A DNA stretch of 64,000 nt from Sphingomonas crocodyli (GCF_004005865.1 NZ_SACN01000004.1:124001-188000); one strand, 5' to 3'; positions 28,708 through 37,611 are shown, counted from the stretch's first letter. Notes: a model not told the origin generated them from the sequence alone. Program-made: numbers and translations.

Positions 28708-28728
28708 GTATATACGCGATGTATATAC
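28708..28728 (-). promoter_or_regulatory. Candidate VapBC operator/promoter
   Basis: Two copies of the self-complementary octamer GTATATAC (28708-28715 and 28721-28728) are separated by five bases, forming one larger palindrome 7 bases upstream of the vapB ATG. The far copy touches the stop codon of the preceding gene. The AT-rich boxes stand out in a GC-rich operon and may also serve as a -10 region, giving vapBC-trmD-rplS an internal promoter. Confidence 0.65.
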
Positions 28729-29006
28729 TACAACACCCGCCGCGCGACAAGATCGGTGCAGATTGCCAGCAGGGCGCCCGCGATCATCAGCATGACCAGC
28801 AGGATTCCCCAGCCGCCGACCGCAAAGGCATCGGCGGTCGCGAACAGGATCACGAACAGCAAGGCCGGCGGCAACACCACCTGCGCCGCAGCCGAAACAA
28901 GGCGCAGGCGCGGGGGAAGGCCGCGTTTACGCGTGCCGACGACGCCATAAGCGACGACCGCGAGATATGCGGCCGCCACGAGGCCGAAGACGACGGCTGG
29001 ATTCAT
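28728..29006 (-). CDS. Small membrane protein of unknown function
   Basis: The 92-residue protein has three predicted membrane segments (about 4-22, 40-57 and 63-85) with a basic loop (GTRKRGLPPRLRL) after the first. It overlaps the rimM stop codon by four bases, so it is translated from the ribosomal operon. I recognise no family. It lies on the upstream side of vapBC and may be a resident gene or part of the same insertion. Confidence 0.68.
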   Translation of the reverse strand: MNPAVVFGLVAAAYLAVVAYGVVGTRKRGLPPRLRLVSAAAQVVLPPALLFVILFATADAFAVGGWGILLVMLMIAGALLAICTDLVARRVL

Positions 29007-29482
29007 TCGACGAACTCCGGGTCGATCAGCAGGCGATCGGGCTCGATCGTCACCGCGGCGGCGATCGGCACCATGAAACGCTTACCATCGGGCTTTTCGA
29101 TTTCGATGACGTCGCCCGCACCGAAATCCTCGATCAGGACGGCTGTGCCGACCGTGCGATCCCCCGCGACGCAGGGCAGGCCGATCAGGTCGGCATGATA
29201 ATATTCGCCCTCCTCCAGCGGGGGGAGGGCCGAACGCGGCACGGTCAGTTCAGTACCGCGCAGCGCCTCGGCGGCATTGCGGTCGGTCACTTCGGCCAGC
29301 CGCGCGACCGCCCCGTTCGGGCCGGGGCGAACCGACTTGAGCGTGAAGGCGCGTCCGTTGCCGGTCAGCTTCGGATAGGCCTTCAGCTCATCGGTGAAGA
29401 GCTTCAGCCGCACCTCACCCGTCACGCCATGCGCGCCGATGATGACGGCGAGCGTGAGGGGACGATCGTCAGCCAAACACAA
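29003..29482 (-). CDS. rimM: 16S rRNA processing protein RimM
   Basis: The 159-residue protein has the RimM N-terminal barrel (LAVIIGAHGVTGEVRLKLFTDE) and the C-terminal PRC barrel (EGEYYHADLIGLPCV, GAGDVIEIEKPDGKRFMVPI). RimM binds S19 and assists maturation of the 30S head. It follows rpsP by 39 bases and is overlapped by the small membrane protein gene. In most bacteria trmD would be next; here three genes intervene. Confidence 0.95.
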   Translation of the reverse strand: MCLADDRPLTLAVIIGAHGVTGEVRLKLFTDELKAYPKLTGNGRAFTLKSVRPGPNGAVARLAEVTDRNAAEALRGTELTVPRSALPPLEEGEYYHADLIGLPCVAGDRTVGTAVLIEDFGAGDVIEIEKPDGKRFMVPIAAAVTIEPDRLLIDPEFVE

Positions 29483-29521
29483 TCTCCGGGGACGGGGTGG
29501 CGCGGGGCCACCCCGTTAAAA

Positions 29522-29956
29522 TCACGCCTCGGTGGTCTCTTCCGCAGCGGCTTCCGCGGCGGGAGCTTCCTCGGCGGGCGCTTCTTCGACGACCGGAGCC
29601 TTGGCGGCTTCCTCGGCGGCCTTCAGCTTCTCGGCACGCTCCTCGGCGCGCTCCTTGGCCTTGTCGCCCGGCTCGGCCTTCTTCGGGTTGTTGCGCGCGG
29701 GGCGCTCCTTGATGCCGGCGGCGTCGAGGAAGCGGGCGACGCGATCGGTCGGCTGCGCGCCAACCGAGAGCCAGTGCTTCGCGCGCTCGGTGTCGAGCAC
29801 GACGCGGTTGGCGTCGTCCTTGGCGAGGAGCGGGTTGTACGAGCCGATCTTCTCGATGAAGGCGCCGTCACGCGGAGCGCGCGAGTTGGCGACGACGATG
29901 CGGTAATAGGGGCGCTTCTTGGCGCCGCCACGGGCGAGACGGATGGAAACGGCCAT
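29522..29956 (-). CDS. rpsP: 30S ribosomal protein S16, with extended C-terminal tail
   Basis: The first ~85 residues are a standard S16 ([61 protein letters not shown]). The remaining ~60 form a charged then Ala/Glu-rich tail ([18 protein letters not shown] and [17 protein letters not shown]), giving 144 residues against about 80-90 in many bacteria. Such tails are frequent in alphaproteobacterial S16 and are probably disordered. It starts the rpsP-rimM stretch, 38 bases after ffh. Confidence 0.96.
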   Translation of the reverse strand: MAVSIRLARGGAKKRPYYRIVVANSRAPRDGAFIEKIGSYNPLLAKDDANRVVLDTERAKHWLSVGAQPTDRVARFLDAAGIKERPARNNPKKAEPGDKAKERAEERAEKLKAAEEAAKAPVVEEAPAEEAPAAEAAAEETTEA

Positions 29957-29994
29957 TGTAGTCAGTCCTTTCTGGGTATTCGAATTGGGTTAAA

Positions 29995-31467
29995 TCACTT
30001 CTTTTTCAGGAAATTCTGGAAGCCGGGCGGAAGGCCGCCGGCACCGGGGAGGCCCGGCAGATTGCCGCCGCCCGGCATCGGGGGCAGGCCACCTGCCCCG
30101 CCACCGCCGAGCATGCCGCCAAGGCCGCCGCCGCCACCGAAGAGGGCGCCGAGCTGCTTGAGCCCGCCCATCTTCTTCACCTTCTTCATCATGGTCGACA
30201 TGTCCTGATGCATCTTCAGGAGCTTGTTGACCTCCTGCACCGTGGTGCCGGATCCCTTGGCCACGCGGATCTTGCGCTTGGCGTTGAGCAGTTCGGGCTT
30301 GGTCCGTTCCTTGGGCGTCATCGAACCGATGATCGCATCCATACGGACGAGCACTTTGTCGTCGGCGGCGCCGTTGGCCACCGCCTGCTTCACCTGCTTG
30401 ATGCCGGGCAGCATCGAGGCGAGGCCCGAAAGGCCGCCCATACGCTGCATCTGCTTCAGCTGGTTGCGCAGGTCGTTCATGTCGAACTGGCCCTTGGCCA
30501 TCCGCGCGGCGAGCGCCTCGGCCTCTTCGACCTTGATCGTCTCGGCGGCCTTTTCGACCAGCGAGACGACGTCGCCCATGCCCAGGATGCGGCCGGCGAC
30601 GCGCTGCGGCTGGAACAGCTCCAGCCCGTCCAGCTTTTCGCCGGTGCCGACGAACTTGATCGGCTTGCCGGTGACATGCCGCATCGACAACGCCGCACCG
30701 CCGCGCGCATCGCCGTCCATACGGGTCAGCACCACGCCGGTCAGCGGCACCTGTTCGGAGAAGCTCGACGCGACGTTGACGGCGTCCTGGCCGGTCAGCG
30801 CGTCGACGACGAGCAGGATTTCCTCGGGATCGGCGACGCCGGCGACCGCCTTCATCTCGTCCATCAGCGCCTGATCGACGTGGAGACGGCCCGCCGTGTC
30901 GAGCATCAGGACGTCATAGCCCTGCAGCTTGGCAGCCTGCAGCGCGCGCTTGGCGATGTCGACCGGCTGCTGCCCCGCGACGATCGGCAGGGTCGCGACC
31001 GATGCCTGCGTGCCCAAAGTCGCCAGCTGTTCCTGCGCGGCCGGGCGATTGACGTCGAGCGACGCCATCAGCACCTTCTTGCGGCCCTTTTCGGTGAGGC
31101 GCTTGGCGATCTTGGCGGTCGTGGTGGTCTTACCCGAACCCTGCAGACCGACCATCATGATGATCGCGGGCGGGGTGACGTCGACGTTCAGATCGACCGC
31201 GTCCGATCCGAGCATTTCGACCAGCGCGTCGTTGACGATCTTGACGACCTGCTGGCCCGGCGTGACCGAACGCAGCACCTGCTGGCCCACCGCCTGCTCG
31301 GTCGCCTTGTCGACGAACTCGCGGACCACCGGCAGCGCGACATCGGCTTCGAGCAGCGCGATGCGAACCTCGCGCATCGCGGCGCGCACGTCCGATTCGC
31401 TGAGCGCGCCACGCCCGCGCAGGCGGTCGAAGACGCCGTTCAGCCGATCGCTCAGACTATCGAACAT
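29995..31467 (-). CDS. ffh: Signal recognition particle protein
   Basis: The 490-residue GTPase binds 4.5S RNA and signal peptides and docks with FtsY (also in this window) at the membrane. The N domain is followed by the G domain (GLQGSGKTTTTAKIAKRL, DTAGRLHVDQALMDEM, TRMDGDARGGAALSM) and the M domain with MQRMGGLSGLASMLPG. The tail is Gly/Met/Pro-rich. It is the first gene of the ribosomal operon and has a 234-base non-coding region in front of it, shared with the divergent glycosyltransferase gene. Confidence 0.97.
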   Translation of the reverse strand: MFDSLSDRLNGVFDRLRGRGALSESDVRAAMREVRIALLEADVALPVVREFVDKATEQAVGQQVLRSVTPGQQVVKIVNDALVEMLGSDAVDLNVDVTPPAIIMMVGLQGSGKTTTTAKIAKRLTEKGRKKVLMASLDVNRPAAQEQLATLGTQASVATLPIVAGQQPVDIAKRALQAAKLQGYDVLMLDTAGRLHVDQALMDEMKAVAGVADPEEILLVVDALTGQDAVNVASSFSEQVPLTGVVLTRMDGDARGGAALSMRHVTGKPIKFVGTGEKLDGLELFQPQRVAGRILGMGDVVSLVEKAAETIKVEEAEALAARMAKGQFDMNDLRNQLKQMQRMGGLSGLASMLPGIKQVKQAVANGAADDKVLVRMDAIIGSMTPKERTKPELLNAKRKIRVAKGSGTTVQEVNKLLKMHQDMSTMMKKVKKMGGLKQLGALFGGGGGLGGMLGGGGAGGLPPMPGGGNLPGLPGAGGLPPGFQNFLKKK

Positions 31468-31701
31468 GCACTACTCCCAGCCTGTGAAAAGGCCCGTTAA
31501 ACCGATGCTCCAGGGCCAAACGCAAAATACGCCGGCGGGCGAAACCTCGCCGGCCAGCGGGCGTCCGTGGACGCTGATATCTTGCGTTCGTGTTGGAACG
31601 ACGGGGCGGCCTCTAGCGATTTCGGCCCGAAAGGGCAAGCGCGCCTTGGCGCGCAGCCAGCCTTGCGATAGGCAGTTCGCTAAGCAGGGGGAGCTTGGAC
31701 G

Positions 31702-33036
31702 ATGACGCAATCGGGGTCGCTGGACCGGCGCTGGACGACGATCATCATCGTCCTGTTCATTCTGGGCGGGGTCGCCTTCCGGCTCGGCTGGCTCGCGACG
31801 ATCGGCCATGATTACTGGCTGAAAGGAGGCACGGCGGAGGCCGGCAACATCGCCCGCGCCATCGCCGAACAGCACAGCTTCGCCGATTCCTACCAGCCCG
31901 GCCAGGGCCCGACCGCGCATCTCAGTCCCGTGTCCCCCGCGATCGCCGGCGGGGTCTATCTCCTATTCGGCTATGGAACGCCTCTGTCCGAAGCCGTGCT
32001 GACCGCATGGGCTTTGGCGATCATCTTCTTCGCCTTCTGGCTTTGTTACCGCATCTTCGAAGAACTCGGCTCCCCGCCCTTGGCGCGGCTCGGCGCATTC
32101 GGGCTGCTCGCGATGATGCCGCTCAATTTCTATACCGAGATCGTCAATTTCCGGATCTGGGAAGGCGGTATCACCGTCGTCATCGCGGGTCTCTATCTGC
32201 TCCATCTGCTGAAGCTGGATCGGCGTGAGACGATCACGACCGGCGATATGTGGAAGATGGCGCTGCTGGCGTCGCTTTGCCTGCTGATCAATCCGCCGAC
32301 GGGATTGGGCGCCTATGCAGCCGGCACGATCCTGATGGTCCGCAAGGTGCCCCGCCCGGCCTGGATCAAAACCGTGCTGATCGTCGCCGTGACGACCTTG
32401 GCTGTCCTGACGCCGTGGACGATCCGCAACGCGGTGGTGATGGGCCGCGCCATTCCGTTCCGCAGCAACCTGCCCGTCGAAATGGCGCTCGCCAACCATG
32501 ACGGGATGGTCCACGACGCCGATCGCTTCAAGGCGTTCACCGACCATTATTACGTGGTGCACCCGGCCCGCCCCGCAGGCTGGGCGCGGTTCAAAGCGGC
32601 CGGCGGCGAACTCCCCTATTTCGACGAACTGGCGCGCGAGAACCGGGCATGGATCAAGGCGCATCCCGGCGACTTCGCCTATCTGTGCGCCCGCCACCTG
32701 GTCGAGTTCATGTTCCCCCCCGCCTGGTATTGGGATTCGCCGGGGATCACCACGAGCACGGGCAGCACCGGCACGATCGTGAAGCTGGCGATCAACTGGA
32801 TCGCATCGACCCTTGGCCTGCTGGGGCTGGCTTATGGGCTGTGGCGGGTGGGCCGCGGCTATATTTACATCCTGCCGATGCTGCTGCTGCCGATCCTGCC
32901 TTACATGATCGTGCAGCCGATCATGCGCTATCGCTACATCATCTTTTCGATGCTGGTGTTCCTGTCGTTCGATCTGGTGGGCCGCCTGTGGGCAAACCGC
33001 AACGCGGCGCGCCGATCGATCGCGTCAGAAAGTTGA
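31702..33036 (+). CDS. Polytopic membrane glycosyltransferase-like protein (GT39/ArnT-like)
   Basis: The 444-residue protein has about ten membrane segments and a periplasmic loop at about 265-330. The beginning (FILGGVAFRLGWLATIG followed by AEAGNIARAIAEQHSFADSY) and SPVSPAIAGGVYLLFG, with an acidic residue in the first large loop, fit the GT39/ArnT/PMT fold that uses lipid-linked sugar donors. The expected D-E pair in the first loop is not obvious (only Glu45 in the GGTAEAGN stretch), so enzyme activity is uncertain. The last 98 bases overlap a convergent hydrolase gene. Confidence 0.7.
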   Translation: MTQSGSLDRRWTTIIIVLFILGGVAFRLGWLATIGHDYWLKGGTAEAGNIARAIAEQHSFADSYQPGQGPTAHLSPVSPAIAGGVYLLFGYGTPLSEAVLTAWALAIIFFAFWLCYRIFEELGSPPLARLGAFGLLAMMPLNFYTEIVNFRIWEGGITVVIAGLYLLHLLKLDRRETITTGDMWKMALLASLCLLINPPTGLGAYAAGTILMVRKVPRPAWIKTVLIVAVTTLAVLTPWTIRNAVVMGRAIPFRSNLPVEMALANHDGMVHDADRFKAFTDHYYVVHPARPAGWARFKAAGGELPYFDELARENRAWIKAHPGDFAYLCARHLVEFMFPPAWYWDSPGITTSTGSTGTIVKLAINWIASTLGLLGLAYGLWRVGRGYIYILPMLLLPILPYMIVQPIMRYRYIIFSMLVFLSFDLVGRLWANRNAARRSIASES

Positions 33037-33865
33037 GCAGCCGCGCGCGATAGGCGGGCGTCTCGATCCCCGCCGTCGCCGCATGATCGAGGCCCGGTGC
33101 AAACCAGATCGCCCTGGGATCATTGGCGCGCGCGAACATCGCCCGCACCTCGACAGGCGGGGTCGATTCATCCTCCGCCCCGCCGATCAACAACAGCGGG
33201 CCGCGATAGCGCGCGACCGCATCGATCGGCGCCAGGCGCGACGGCGGCACCCCGATCCGCAGCCAGGTCTGCCCGCTGAGCAAGGGTTCGAGCAGCAGCG
33301 CGGGCGCACGGCCGATCCGGCTGGCGATCCGGTTGAAGATCGCGTCATGGATCGTCGGAAACACCGCCTGCAGCACCAGCGCATCGGCCGGGATCGGCCC
33401 CTCATCGCCCAGCAAGGCCGCCGCCCCGCCCAGCGAACTGCCAACCAGAGCAGCCGGCGCACCCCGCTGCCGCACCTTGAGCCAGTCGAACGCCGCGCGC
33501 GCATCGCGGCTTTCGTGGAGGCCATAGCTCAGGTCGGTGATCGTCGATTCGCCATGCCCGCGCAGATCGATCGCCAGGGTCGCGAAGCCGCGCGCCGACA
33601 GCCACTTGGCATTGCCCGCCATCGCCGCCCGCCCGCCGCCCTTGGGGTGGAGCAACAGCACGGCGGGCGCATCGACCGTGCAGCCGGGGCGATACGTGCC
33701 CGCGATCGAAATGCCGTCGCTGGCGGTCAGTCGGATGTCCCGCGCGGGCGCGACGGCCGACGGAACCGGGCCACCGTAGCCCCGAACCAGCCATGATCCG
33801 ACGCACCAGGTGGCGCCAAAGCCCACAAGCAGAAGCGGCAGTCCGCCGATCAGCCAACGTCGCAT
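32939..33865 (-). CDS. Membrane-anchored alpha/beta hydrolase
   Basis: The 308-residue protein starts with one membrane segment or signal anchor (residues 5-28) and then has an alpha/beta hydrolase fold. The oxyanion region is LLLHPKGGG, the nucleophile Ser is in ALVGSSLGGAAALL, the acid is in LLIGGAEDESTPP and the His in FAPGLDHAATAG. It resembles BAAT/dienelactone hydrolase-like peptidases of the periplasmic face; the substrate is unknown. The final ~32 residues, beyond the fold, overlap the 3' end of the opposite gene by 98 bases, longer than most convergent overlaps. Confidence 0.82.
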   Translation of the reverse strand: MRRWLIGGLPLLLVGFGATWCVGSWLVRGYGGPVPSAVAPARDIRLTASDGISIAGTYRPGCTVDAPAVLLLHPKGGGRAAMAGNAKWLSARGFATLAIDLRGHGESTITDLSYGLHESRDARAAFDWLKVRQRGAPAALVGSSLGGAAALLGDEGPIPADALVLQAVFPTIHDAIFNRIASRIGRAPALLLEPLLSGQTWLRIGVPPSRLAPIDAVARYRGPLLLIGGAEDESTPPVEVRAMFARANDPRAIWFAPGLDHAATAGIETPAYRARLLNFLTRSIGAPRCGLPTGGPPDRTTGTPASKR

Positions 33866-33916
33866 AGAGGCCCCCTTATGGACTCAGCCCCCGGCAATCC
33901 CTAGATCGCGGGCGCT

Positions 33917-34723
33917 ATGGCGCTCCGGTTCCACAAGATGCACGGCCTCGGCAACGACTTCGTCGTGATCGATGCGCGTGAACAGGCGGTCACGATGACC
34001 GATGGTCTCGCGCGCGCCCTTTCCGATCGCAAGACCGGCATCGGCTGCGACCAGTTGATCCTGATCGAGCCGTCCGCCGTCGCCACCGCGAAGATGCGCA
34101 TCTTCAACGCCGATGGCGGTGAGGTCGAAAGCTGCGGCAACGCCACGCGCTGCGTCGTCAGCCTGCTGGGCGGCGAAGCGACGGTCGAAACGTTGGGCGG
34201 CCTGCTCGACGGGCGCACGATCGGCGGCACCGTCTCGGTCGACCTGATCGAGCCGCGCTTCGATTGGGACGCGATCCCGTTGGCCTATGCGATGGACACC
34301 GCGCGCATGCCGGTGGGCTGGGACGAGTTGACCGATCCGGTCGGCGTCAATGTCGGCAATCCGCACGTCGTCTTCTTCGTCGATGATGTCGATGCCGTGC
34401 CGCTCGATATCCTCGGCCCGCAGATCGAGACCGACCCGCTGTTCCCCGCGCGGATCAACGTCAACATCGCGCAGGTCGTCGGGCCGAACCATCTCAAGAT
34501 GCGCACCTTCGAACGCGGGGTCGGCCTGACCCGCGCGTGCGGAACCGGCGCGTGCGCGACCGGCGTCGCGGCGATCCGGCGCGGGCTGATGAAGGGTCCG
34601 GTGACGATCGACATGCCCGGCGGCACGCTGGTGATCGATTGGGCGCCCGGCCGCCCGGTCAACATGGCCGGCCCGGCAACGCATGTCTTCACGGCCGAGG
34701 CAGATATCAGCGCCTTCCAATGA
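33917..34723 (+). CDS. dapF: Diaminopimelate epimerase
   Basis: The 268-residue enzyme interconverts LL- and meso-diaminopimelate for lysine and peptidoglycan synthesis. The two catalytic cysteines are Cys73 (NADGGEVESCGNATRCV) and Cys208 (LTRACGTGACATG). N-terminal FHKMHGLGNDFVVID is diagnostic. It is the first gene of a coupled operon; the next gene, mtaB, overlaps its stop codon by four bases. Confidence 0.96.
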   Translation: MALRFHKMHGLGNDFVVIDAREQAVTMTDGLARALSDRKTGIGCDQLILIEPSAVATAKMRIFNADGGEVESCGNATRCVVSLLGGEATVETLGGLLDGRTIGGTVSVDLIEPRFDWDAIPLAYAMDTARMPVGWDELTDPVGVNVGNPHVVFFVDDVDAVPLDILGPQIETDPLFPARINVNIAQVVGPNHLKMRTFERGVGLTRACGTGACATGVAAIRRGLMKGPVTIDMPGGTLVIDWAPGRPVNMAGPATHVFTAEADISAFQ

Positions 34724-35967
34724 GCGGCCCCGAACTGATCACGCTGGGTTGTCGGCTGAACATCGCCGAGAGCGAGGCGATGCGCGCGGCCGCCGCCGAT
34801 CAGGATGACCTCATCATCGTCAACAGCTGCGCCGTGACGGCCGAGGCGGTGCGTCAGGCGAAGAAGGCAATCCGCAAGGCGGCCCGCGCGCGCCCCGAAG
34901 CGCGCATCGTCGTCACCGGCTGCGCGGCGCAGATCGAGCCGGACACCTTCGCGGCGATGCCCGAAGTCGCCCGCGTGCTGGGCAATGGCGAGAAGCAGCA
35001 GCCCCAGGCTTTCCGCTTCGACCGACCCGACGTGGCCGAGGTCCATGTCGCCGACATCATGGGCGTCCGCCGCAACGCGCCACACATGGCCGCCGCCTTC
35101 GCCGATCAGACGCGCGCCTTCGTCGAGGTGCAGAATGGCTGCGACCATCGCTGCACCTTCTGCGTGATCCCGCTGGGCCGCGGCCCCAGCCGATCGGTGC
35201 CGGCCGGCGCGGTGATCGATCGGATCGCGGAGATCGTCGATCAGGGGCAGGCCGAAGTCGTCCTGACCGGCGTCGACCTCACCAGCTACGGCCCAGACCT
35301 TCCCGGCGCGCCGACCTTGGGCCAGCTTGTCGAGCGCATCCTGCGCCACGTTCCCAAGCTTCAGCGGCTACGCCTCTCCTCGCTCGACATGATCGAGATC
35401 GACGATCGGCTGTTCGACCTCATCACCGGTGAGGCGCGGATCATGCCGCACCTCCATCTGTCGCTGCAGGCCGGCGACGACATGATCCTCAAGCGGATGA
35501 AGCGCCGCCATTCGCGTGCTCAATCCGTCGCCGTCGTCGAACGCCTCAAGGCGAAGCGCCCCGACATCGCGATCGGCGCGGACCTGATCGCCGGCTTCCC
35601 GACCGAGGATGACGCGATGGCCGCGAACAGCCTCGCACTAATCGACGATTGCGACATCGTCTTCGGCCACATCTTCCCTTACTCGCCCCGCCCCGGCACG
35701 CCGGCCGCGCGGATGCCGCAAGTGCCGCGCGACACCATCCGTGCGCGCGCCGCCGCGCTGCGCGAGGCGGCAGAACGTCGCAAGGCGGACTGGCTTCGCT
35801 CGCTCGTGGGCACGGTGCAGCCGGTTCTGATCGAGCGCGGCGGCACCGGCCACGCACCAAACTTCGCGCCGGTAAGTTTCCTATGGGAAACTTTCGCTGT
35901 AGGCAGCGTCCAACCCCTCCGCATCACCGGCGTCGCCGGCCCCCATCTGACAGGCATATCCGAATGA
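34720..35967 (+). CDS. mtaB: tRNA t6A37 methylthiotransferase MtaB
   Basis: The 415-residue radical SAM enzyme converts t6A37 to ms2t6A37 in tRNAs. The N-terminal UPF0004 domain has Cys11 (LGCRLN), Cys37 (VNSCAVT) and Cys68 (VTGCAAQ) for one iron-sulfur cluster; the radical SAM cluster is Cys141/145/148 (CDHRCTFC). The C-terminal region fits the family. Codons for VSFLWETF in that region consist of a 20-bp near-palindrome identical, apart from one base, to an intergenic sequence at 7818. The gene overlaps dapF and ftsY by four and four bases. Confidence 0.93.
   Translation: MSGPELITLGCRLNIAESEAMRAAAADQDDLIIVNSCAVTAEAVRQAKKAIRKAARARPEARIVVTGCAAQIEPDTFAAMPEVARVLGNGEKQQPQAFRFDRPDVAEVHVADIMGVRRNAPHMAAAFADQTRAFVEVQNGCDHRCTFCVIPLGRGPSRSVPAGAVIDRIAEIVDQGQAEVVLTGVDLTSYGPDLPGAPTLGQLVERILRHVPKLQRLRLSSLDMIEIDDRLFDLITGEARIMPHLHLSLQAGDDMILKRMKRRHSRAQSVAVVERLKAKRPDIAIGADLIAGFPTEDDAMAANSLALIDDCDIVFGHIFPYSPRPGTPAARMPQVPRDTIRARAAALREAAERRKADWLRSLVGTVQPVLIERGGTGHAPNFAPVSFLWETFAVGSVQPLRITGVAGPHLTGISE
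35874..35893. repeat. Second copy of the 20-bp palindrome, inside mtaB
   Basis: AAGTTTCCTATGGGAAACTT differs from the intergenic copy at 7818-7837 by one base. Here it is read in frame as SFLWET within the C-terminal domain of MtaB. The AT-rich composition contrasts with the flanking codons. Confidence 0.8.
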
Positions 35968-36899
35968 GCGAACCCACCTGGCAGGACAAGCTGTTCGGCG
36001 GCTTCCGGCGCACCAGCGACCGGCTGGCACAGAACCTGACCGGCCTGTTCACCGCCGCCGAACTCGACGACGCAAAGCTCGACGAGATCGAAGAGGCGCT
36101 GATCGCGTCGGACCTCGGCCCCGCCACCGCCGCGCGCATCCGCGCCCGGATCGACGCCTTCCGCTACGACCGCAAGGTGACCGAGGACGATATCCGCCGC
36201 ATCGTCGCGAACGAGATCGAGACGATCCTCGCCCCCGTCGCCAAGCCACTGGAGATCGAAGCCTTTCCGCGCCCGCAGGTGATCCTGGTCATCGGCGTCA
36301 ACGGCTCGGGCAAGACCACGACGATCGCCAAGCTCGCGCATCTGCTGAAAGAGCAGGATTACAACGTCATGCTCGTCGCGGGCGATACCTTCCGCGCCGC
36401 CGCGATCGGGCAGCTCAAGGTCTGGGCCGAGCGGATCGACGTGCCGATCATCACCGGCGCCGAGGGGGGCGATGCCGCAAGCCTCGTCTTCGAAGGCGTC
36501 AAGCAAGGCGTGGCGAGCGGCATCGACGTGCTGATCGTCGACACCGCCGGTCGCCTGCAGAACAAGGCTGGCCTGATGGACGAGCTGGCGAAGATCCGTC
36601 GAGTCCTGGGGCGGCTCAACCCGGCGGCGCCCCATGACGTCCTGCTCGTGCTCGATGCGACCACGGGTCAGAATGCGTTAAGCCAGATCGGGATATTCAA
36701 GGAGACGGCGGGCGTGACCGGCCTCGTGATGACCAAGCTGGACGGCACCGCCAAGGGCGGCGTCCTGGTCGCCGCGGCCGAACAATATGGCCTGCCCGTC
36801 CACGCAATCGGTTTAGGCGAAGGCGTGGACGACCTGAAACCCTTCGACGCCGGCGAAGTCGCCCGCGCGATCGCGGGGATCGAGAGGATAGCCAAGTGA
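35964..36899 (+). CDS. ftsY: Signal recognition particle receptor FtsY
   Basis: The 311-residue GTPase is the membrane receptor of the SRP. It has a short N-terminal region, the NG domain with GVNGSGKTTTIAKLAHLL, GDTFRAAAIGQLKVW, DTAGRLQNKAGLMDEL and TKLDGTAKGGVLVA. The long acidic A domain of the enterobacterial protein is missing, as usual in alphaproteobacteria. The start overlaps the mtaB stop codon by four bases and the stop overlaps yciB by four bases. Confidence 0.96.
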   Translation: MSEPTWQDKLFGGFRRTSDRLAQNLTGLFTAAELDDAKLDEIEEALIASDLGPATAARIRARIDAFRYDRKVTEDDIRRIVANEIETILAPVAKPLEIEAFPRPQVILVIGVNGSGKTTTIAKLAHLLKEQDYNVMLVAGDTFRAAAIGQLKVWAERIDVPIITGAEGGDAASLVFEGVKQGVASGIDVLIVDTAGRLQNKAGLMDELAKIRRVLGRLNPAAPHDVLLVLDATTGQNALSQIGIFKETAGVTGLVMTKLDGTAKGGVLVAAAEQYGLPVHAIGLGEGVDDLKPFDAGEVARAIAGIERIAK

Positions 36900-37510
36900 A
36901 CGACGTCGCCCTGAAGGCACCGAAGGAACCCGGCCCGCTCGCCAAGGTCGCGATCGATCTCGGCCCGCTGGTTGCCTATTTCGCGGCCTATGCGCTGACT
37001 AAGAACGTGATCCTTGCGACCGCGGTGTTCATGGTCGCGACCGCCGGATCGATCCTCGCGTCGAAGCTGCTCCACGGCCGCGTTTCGGCGATGCTGTGGT
37101 TTTCGGGCGTGATGGTGCTGGTGCTGGGCGGGCTGACCGTCTGGCTCAAGGACGCGACCTTCATCAAGATGAAGCCCACCGTCTATTATCTGTTGGTCGC
37201 CGGCATCCTGGGCTTTGGCCTGTGGACCGACCGGCCGACGCTCAAGATGGTGCTGGGCTCGTCCTTCCCCGGCCTCAGCGACCTTGGCTGGCGCAAGCTG
37301 ACGCGCAACTGGGCCTTCTTCTTCGTCGCGATGGCCGTCGCCAACGAAGCGGTCTGGCGCACCACCTCGACCGAATTCTGGCTCGGCTACAAGCTCTGGG
37401 GCGCGATGCCCGCGACGATGGTCTTCATGCTCGCCAACCTGCCGATGCTCAGCCGCCACGGCTTCAGCGGCGAGAAGCCTGAGGACGTTAGCCTGCCGCC
37501 GCAGGGCTGA
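36896..37510 (+). CDS. yciB: Inner membrane-spanning protein YciB (septation protein A)
   Basis: The 204-residue protein has about five membrane segments and the family landmarks [42 protein letters not shown], and [24 protein letters not shown]. YciB proteins affect cell division and envelope synthesis by an unknown mechanism. GTG is used as start, overlapping the ftsY stop codon. It is the last gene of the dapF-mtaB-ftsY-yciB operon; a 7-bp hairpin (37531-37547) without a T-run follows. Confidence 0.9.
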   Translation: MNDVALKAPKEPGPLAKVAIDLGPLVAYFAAYALTKNVILATAVFMVATAGSILASKLLHGRVSAMLWFSGVMVLVLGGLTVWLKDATFIKMKPTVYYLLVAGILGFGLWTDRPTLKMVLGSSFPGLSDLGWRKLTRNWAFFFVAMAVANEAVWRTTSTEFWLGYKLWGAMPATMVFMLANLPMLSRHGFSGEKPEDVSLPPQG

Positions 37511-37611
37511 TCAAAAAATCGCAGAATTGCGTTCGGTTTCACCGAACTGTCACACAAAATTTACCCCCTGTTGACCCTCCCGGATTAGCCGAAGGTCGCA
37601 GGGAGATATGC

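Noticed and set aside
37531..37547. Hairpin after yciB as a terminator
   Set aside because: A 7-bp stem without a following T-run; too weak to call.
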